A stretch of 64,000 nt of DNA from positions 1 through 64,000 of the forward strand of contig CAVOZC010000017.1 in the NCBI GenBank assembly GCA_963700865.1, given 5' to 3'. Made by a program: the position numbers and the translations under genes. The notes under the pieces were generated by a model, which was not told the DNA's origin, made no database searches, and saw only the letters and a list, made by a program, of their open reading frames with translations. Source of the DNA: CAVOGJ01 sp963700865 (lineage in GTDB: Bacteria; Planctomycetota; Planctomycetia; Pirellulales; Pirellulaceae). Shown here piece by piece: positions 60,163 to 64,000 of the stretch. How positions within the stretch are numbered: position 1 is the first letter of the stretch; each line of letters starts with the position of its first letter.

Positions 60163-60386
60163 GCGCGCGTCTCCCGTGAGGGCCGCGATCGCCGGTGGGT
60201 CATTCTCAATCGCACGAGAGCCATCATCGGTGACAGTACCATCAAGAGCCCCATCATCCAGCCTTGCACAGCCATGCCGTGCCAGTGGACCTCACGCGAC
60301 CAGGGCAAGAAAGCGAATACCGCAAGGCTCATGAGAGACGCCATGAACACGATATCGCTGGCTGGCAGCGGGAAAAAGTTCTTCAT
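60159..60386 (-). CDS. Small two-helix membrane protein, likely symporter partner
   Basis: 75 residues from ATG 60386. Two hydrophobic helices (IVFMASLMSLAVFAFLPW and MMGLLMVLSPMMALV) and a basic C-terminal tail (RLRMTHRRSRPSRETRA). Genes for small two-helix proteins (DUF485, DUF997, DUF3311 types) commonly lie directly before SSS symporter genes and overlap them, as here (GTGA). A helper or accessory subunit is the likely role. I cannot say which of these families it belongs to. First gene of the catabolic operon as seen. Confidence 0.7.
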   Translation of the reverse strand: MKNFFPLPASDIVFMASLMSLAVFAFLPWSREVHWHGMAVQGWMMGLLMVLSPMMALVRLRMTHRRSRPSRETRA

Positions 60387-60595
60387 TTGGCATCCACCAG
60401 AGTGACAGGCGTCACTCGCTCCCTTGAGACATCGTGCCGACCCCATCCTCGACACGAGGTCTCGCCGTGGCATCGCGAGTTGCGTTCCTCTTCCGAGGAA
60501 ACAGGGATTCTAGTCCAAAGCGGACCCCAATTTTAATCCCCATGCGAGGGAATCGCCGGCCAGCGTGTCTGGCGGTGGACCCACAATCGCCGAAT

Positions 60596-61892
60596 CTACG
60601 GCGCGAAGGGACTGACCAGCGGCTGCCCCTGGTCGCCCACGGCCAAGGCGGTAATGCCGGCGGCTAGTCCACCAGCCAAGAGCCCTCCGGCAACCCTGCC
60701 CTCCGCGGCCGGAGCAGCTCCCCCCCCCGACGGTCCGGCGTCCCCGCCAAAACCGCCGCCGGCCGCAGAACTGCCCGCATCGGGTGGGGCGTCGGCCGCT
60801 GGAAAGGCCTGCAACACGACGGCGGGGTCACTGACAAGCGACAGGGTGATTTGATAGGGCGACGCCGGCGGCGCACCTCCGGCCAGGGGGTTCCCCGCCG
60901 CCTGGGCCAGTTGCTGGCTGACCATGCTCACGGACATGGACGGCGCGGCGGCGGGCTCCTCGCCTCGACGCGCGTAAAAACTGCAAGCTCCGAAGCCGCC
61001 GCTACCGGCAGCCACAATGGAATAGGGGCCGGGACCGTCCACCAGCTCCACTTCGAACACACCTTCCCGGTTCACGGGAATCGGCGGACCCACCAAGCGA
61101 TCCTCACGGATGATATGGACGTAGACTTCAGAAACTGTCTGCGGCGAGCCATCCTCCGGACGCATGGTATACAAGCGGCCAACCATCCGATTGCCGGCTT
61201 GCAGAATCACATCGTATGCTCGAATCGCCGAGGCGTTGCCTGCGACCTTACCATCGACGGCATTCGCCGTCCGCAGGTCGGTGCGCGGCCCGCGTCGCGG
61301 TGGTTGCGGACACAGAGGATCCACCAAAATAGTCGGGCGTGGTGCGACCGTAGTACAGCCGCAAGACCGCGTTCAATTGCGTAAAGGTCGGGGGTACGGC
61401 CGCGGAAAAGATCTCAAGCCGATCGGCCGTTTGCAGCGGAGCTTGGACCAGTCTGGTCGTTACGGCGGGAGCCCCACGGCTGGTCGAGTCGCCACGCTGG
61501 ATGGCAAACAGGCTGAAAGCCAGCACGCCGCGGTCGCCGTCCGCAATGCACTGGTACAAACCAGCGGGGAGATCGTCGATGCGAAATCGTCCAGCGGGCC
61601 CCGTGGTGATTCGTTTCACCAGTGCGGCCCGGGCGTCATAAATTCTAAGACGCATCGAGGCCATGGGATTCAAGCGGCCGGTGATCAGATCAAAGGTTCC
61701 GATGGCGCCGTTGATGCCGTTTTTTTCGTCCAGCAGCACCCACTGGGTGCGGACAAACTTTGCAAAAGCCTGCTCGGGCTCCACGGTCACCTGCGGTGGC
61801 TGGGCAAAGACCGTTGCGGACGGAGCGGCCATCAGACCGCAGATTGCCAGCATCACGCTTCTGACGGTCGCTGATCGGTATCTGAATAACAT
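60596..61892 (-). CDS. Secreted protein with carboxypeptidase-regulatory-like region (frameshift near 61310)
   Basis: About 431 residues. ATG 61892 opens a signal peptide (SVMLAICGLMAAPSATVFA). Two similar beta-sandwich segments follow: one around NPMASMRLRIYDARAALVKR with RFRIDDLPAGLYQCIADGD, another around TVSEVYVHIIREDRLVG with VFEVELVDGPGPYSIVAAG. This resembles carboxypeptidase-regulatory or prealbumin-like repeats. The C terminus is rich in Gly, Ala and Pro, and ends with a hydrophobic GLLAGGLAAGITALAVG. One inserted base near 61310 shifts the frame between the segments. Function unknown; probably a surface or periplasmic protein. It is on the same strand as, and downstream of, the FGE-domain gene, about 100 bases away. 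Confidence 0.65.
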
Positions 61893-61992
61893 GGGGGGCT
61901 CTCCACGATCCAACGTAGTCAGACCATCGAGAAATTTCATCGACATCGCACGCTTTCCCGCAAGAATCCCCTTCGCACAAGTCTTACAATCG

Positions 61993-64000
61993 TCATTCAG
62001 GGACGCACAGCATGCGAAAACCAATGGTTCGGTGCCCCCCGAAGACCTCGATCCCCGGTACCAGGGGCCGCATGACCCCCAACGCGGATTCATAGCTCGA
62101 ACCGAGCGTTTCGAACGGCACGTGCGTTTCTCGTACTCCCGCGACGGTCCATTCGGTGACATTTCCCCAGACGTCAAACACGCCGAGCGGATGGGGTCTT
62201 TTTCCGGCCACCGGATGTAGCTCCAACTGCGAGTTGCCACGGTACCAGCCTAGCTCGTCGCGGAGCTGGTCGTCCTTGAATTCCCACAAAGCGGGCCCAT
62301 CAAACAGGCATTCCCATTCGTCGGAAAACGGCAAACGATAGCCGCGGGCTTGCCGATCGCAGCGTTCGAGCGGGCTGGAGCTCTCTCCCAGTTGCTGTTC
62401 CAGCCCTTCCAACAAGGACGTGTGGTCGTCGCGTAGATGGGCGCGGATGCGAAACGCCAACTGGTCCTCGGGGATCCCCTCCTGAAGGCTGGTCCAGACG
62501 CAATAAGCAACCGCCTGCAGTGCGGAAATATGCCTGACCGGCAACTGCAACTGCCGTGCGGACAACGAGTTCTCGGGAAGATCGACCACGGCAGCGGCGG
62601 CCGGCTTGCGCGGGCCCGACGACTCGACCAGTTGCCGTTTGATCGGTTCGCGGAGCCAGCTGAGCGCCGTTCGTCGGGCCGATAGTGCGCCGCGCGTGAG
62701 CGAACATAGGCGACATAGTCTCCCAAGGTAACTTCGTGAGTGGTGACTTCCACGGGCCTGCCATCCGGCAACGTGATTCGTACCAGACACTGGCCAAGTG
62801 AGTTGATCCGCCAGGTATCGTCGCCAGACGTATCCGGGGCTTTTTCAACCTCCGGCAACTCAACGTGCCACTGTCGCAAGACGCGTTCCGCGGCGGCGTG
62901 GACACGCGCGCTTCGGTGGTCCCGGTAGAGGCCCGTGATCGCGTCAATGATGGGTTGCCGATCCTCTTCGGCGAGCTGGGCCACGTCGGACCCTCCCAGC
63001 GCCTGTACGGCGGTCCGCAGGGCCTCTCGCGGCGCATGTCCTGCCTCCAACCTGGTGATCCAGCTCAACAGCGTGATAGGTGCCAAGCCATAGGCGGCCG
63101 CGTCCTTTTCGACCAGGCAGCGGGCCAACGTGTCATTATCGGACTGGAAGATGGTCAATCGATCGCTTAGTTCACTGCCGCACAGGATGAGTTCGCATAC
63201 GGATCGATTCGCCAGTTGCCTGGGGGTCGCGTCCGTAATGGGCGGCCATTGACTGAGAAATTCCCGCGTCTCTTGTGGCGAGGTCAGGCGGCGTTGCAAC
63301 TGTAACAGCAGCTCGCGGACAACGCCCGGAGATGATTCCGCGTCGATCCGCCGTGCCAGTTCAAACGGCGTACTGGCCAGCGTCGCATAGGCGATGGCTG
63401 CCCTTCGTTTGCGGGTTTCCGTGGAATGGTCCATTTCCACCTTGAGGAGCGGTGCCAGGCGATCGGCCAGCCTCGTGATACATTGGGCCCAACCAGCGAT
63501 CCGCCCCGTCTCTTGATCAAGGAGTCGCTGGGAAAGGGGAGCCACCAGGTCTTTCCAAGCCGCGTTGTCCGGATCATAGGCGGCGAGCGCACAACTGCGC
63601 GAAACTGCGCGGCCGGGTGGGCATTGTCGCGAGCGGACTCCCACAACGTCGCGACAAGCCGCGGGCGGTCGGACTCGCGAGTCCCCCCCAGGTCCGCCGC
63701 GTGCCGGCGGATCAAAAGAAACTCATCCGGCGTCTCCGTGCTCAAGAGTGCCAATTCCAGTTGCCGGTGCGCCGCGGCGACCAGCGCCGGGGCTGGCGGC
63801 GGATCGATGTCGGCTTGTTGCATGGCCAGGATGGCCATCGCGAGCCGATGCTGACGTTTATGCTGCCGCGTCGTACCGGCCAGGTCACGCCACTGCGACG
63901 ACAGCGACGGAACGGCGATCCGCTCAAAAGGTGGATGCTGCAGACTGCTAACGACCGCATCGAAGGTCGGCACGTCGAATTGATCCAACTGTGCAAGTTG
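61993..64000 (-). CDS. C-terminal part of an FGE/SUMF1-domain protein, probably fused to a kinase (partial, two frameshifts)
   Basis: The gene enters from beyond the right edge; its 5' end is not in the window. The visible N-terminal side is a long helical, HEAT/TPR-like region. After repair near 63590 it contains FRAACALAAYDPDNAAW, a motif common in planctomycete proteins in which a Ser/Thr kinase precedes a formylglycine-generating-enzyme domain. The C-terminal domain is FGE/SUMF1-like: VEVTTHEVTLGDYVAYV, RLPFSDEWECLFDG, LGVFDVWGNVTEWTV, and GGHRTIGFRMLC. A second lost base near 62690 splits that domain. Many such domains do not make formylglycine but serve as ligand-binding or catalytic modules of signalling proteins. 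No sulfatase gene is nearby. Confidence 0.75.

Noticed and set aside
49940..60386. Classic lysine fermentation cluster
   Set aside because: kamA, CoA transferase and thiolase are shared, but lysine 5,6-aminomutase, the 3,5-diaminohexanoate dehydrogenase, the cleavage enzyme and the ammonia-lyase are missing, while aminotransferases and ALDH, not used there, are present.

Overview
The window looks like a chromosomal segment of a planctomycete (Pirellulales-like). The signs are an ECF sigma factor divergent from a Ser/Thr kinase with a C-terminal beta-propeller, a formylglycine-generating-enzyme (FGE) type protein carrying the kinase-associated FRAACALAAYDP-like motif, PEP-CTERM proteins, a secreted peroxidase with the LLAGD N-terminal motif, PQQ/NHL propellers and many short REP-like palindromes. 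G+C is high throughout. No rRNA, tRNA, CRISPR array, prophage or intact insertion sequence was recognised.

Many genes are broken by single-base shifts, about thirty sites in all, and at least six lie in one oxidoreductase. Protein similarity runs straight across almost every break, and several breaks sit in G or C runs. I read most of them as sequence errors and annotate each such gene as one unit.

Layout: 0.4-5.6 kb, HAF-repeat PEP-CTERM protein, ECF sigma factor and kinase-WD40 protein. 6.2-11 kb, B12-binding radical SAM enzyme, BASS transporter, phosphofructokinase. 11.3-17 kb, RND efflux pair and an AI-2E family permease. 17.2-25.8 kb, a DUF1593 protein running into a PL10 pectate lyase, a decayed glucose-6-phosphate dehydrogenase end, a large membrane protein of unknown function, an S41 protease and a small secreted protein. 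26.1-28.5 kb, TVP38/TMEM64 membrane protein plus a mercuric-reductase-like flavoprotein.

29-37.4 kb (minus strand) is a tightly coupled six-gene redox operon: PQQ-like propeller lipoprotein, NHL propeller, Tat-exported NapG-like ferredoxin, NapH-like membrane ferredoxin, a membrane-anchored NuoE-NuoF fusion, and a 2Fe-2S/GltD-like flavoprotein. It looks like an NAD(P)H diaphorase or transhydrogenase tied to the membrane and to extracytoplasmic partners.

38.3-44 kb holds a secreted protein of unknown function, a PEP-CTERM protein and an animal-type heme peroxidase. 44.7-49.7 kb (plus strand) is a glycan operon: glycosyltransferase, (alpha/alpha)6-type protein, GH130, glycosyltransferase.

49.9-60.4 kb (minus strand) is a nine-gene catabolic operon: small membrane protein, SSS symporter, aldehyde dehydrogenase, two class III aminotransferases, CoA-transferase A, lysine 2,3-aminomutase, CoA-transferase B and thiolase. 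Together these could take L-lysine through beta-lysine, 3-aminoadipate and 3-oxoadipate to acetyl-CoA and succinyl-CoA. I do not recognise this as a described pathway, and it is my main candidate for a new system. The window closes with a secreted protein of unknown function and the 3' part of an FGE-domain gene that runs off the right edge.
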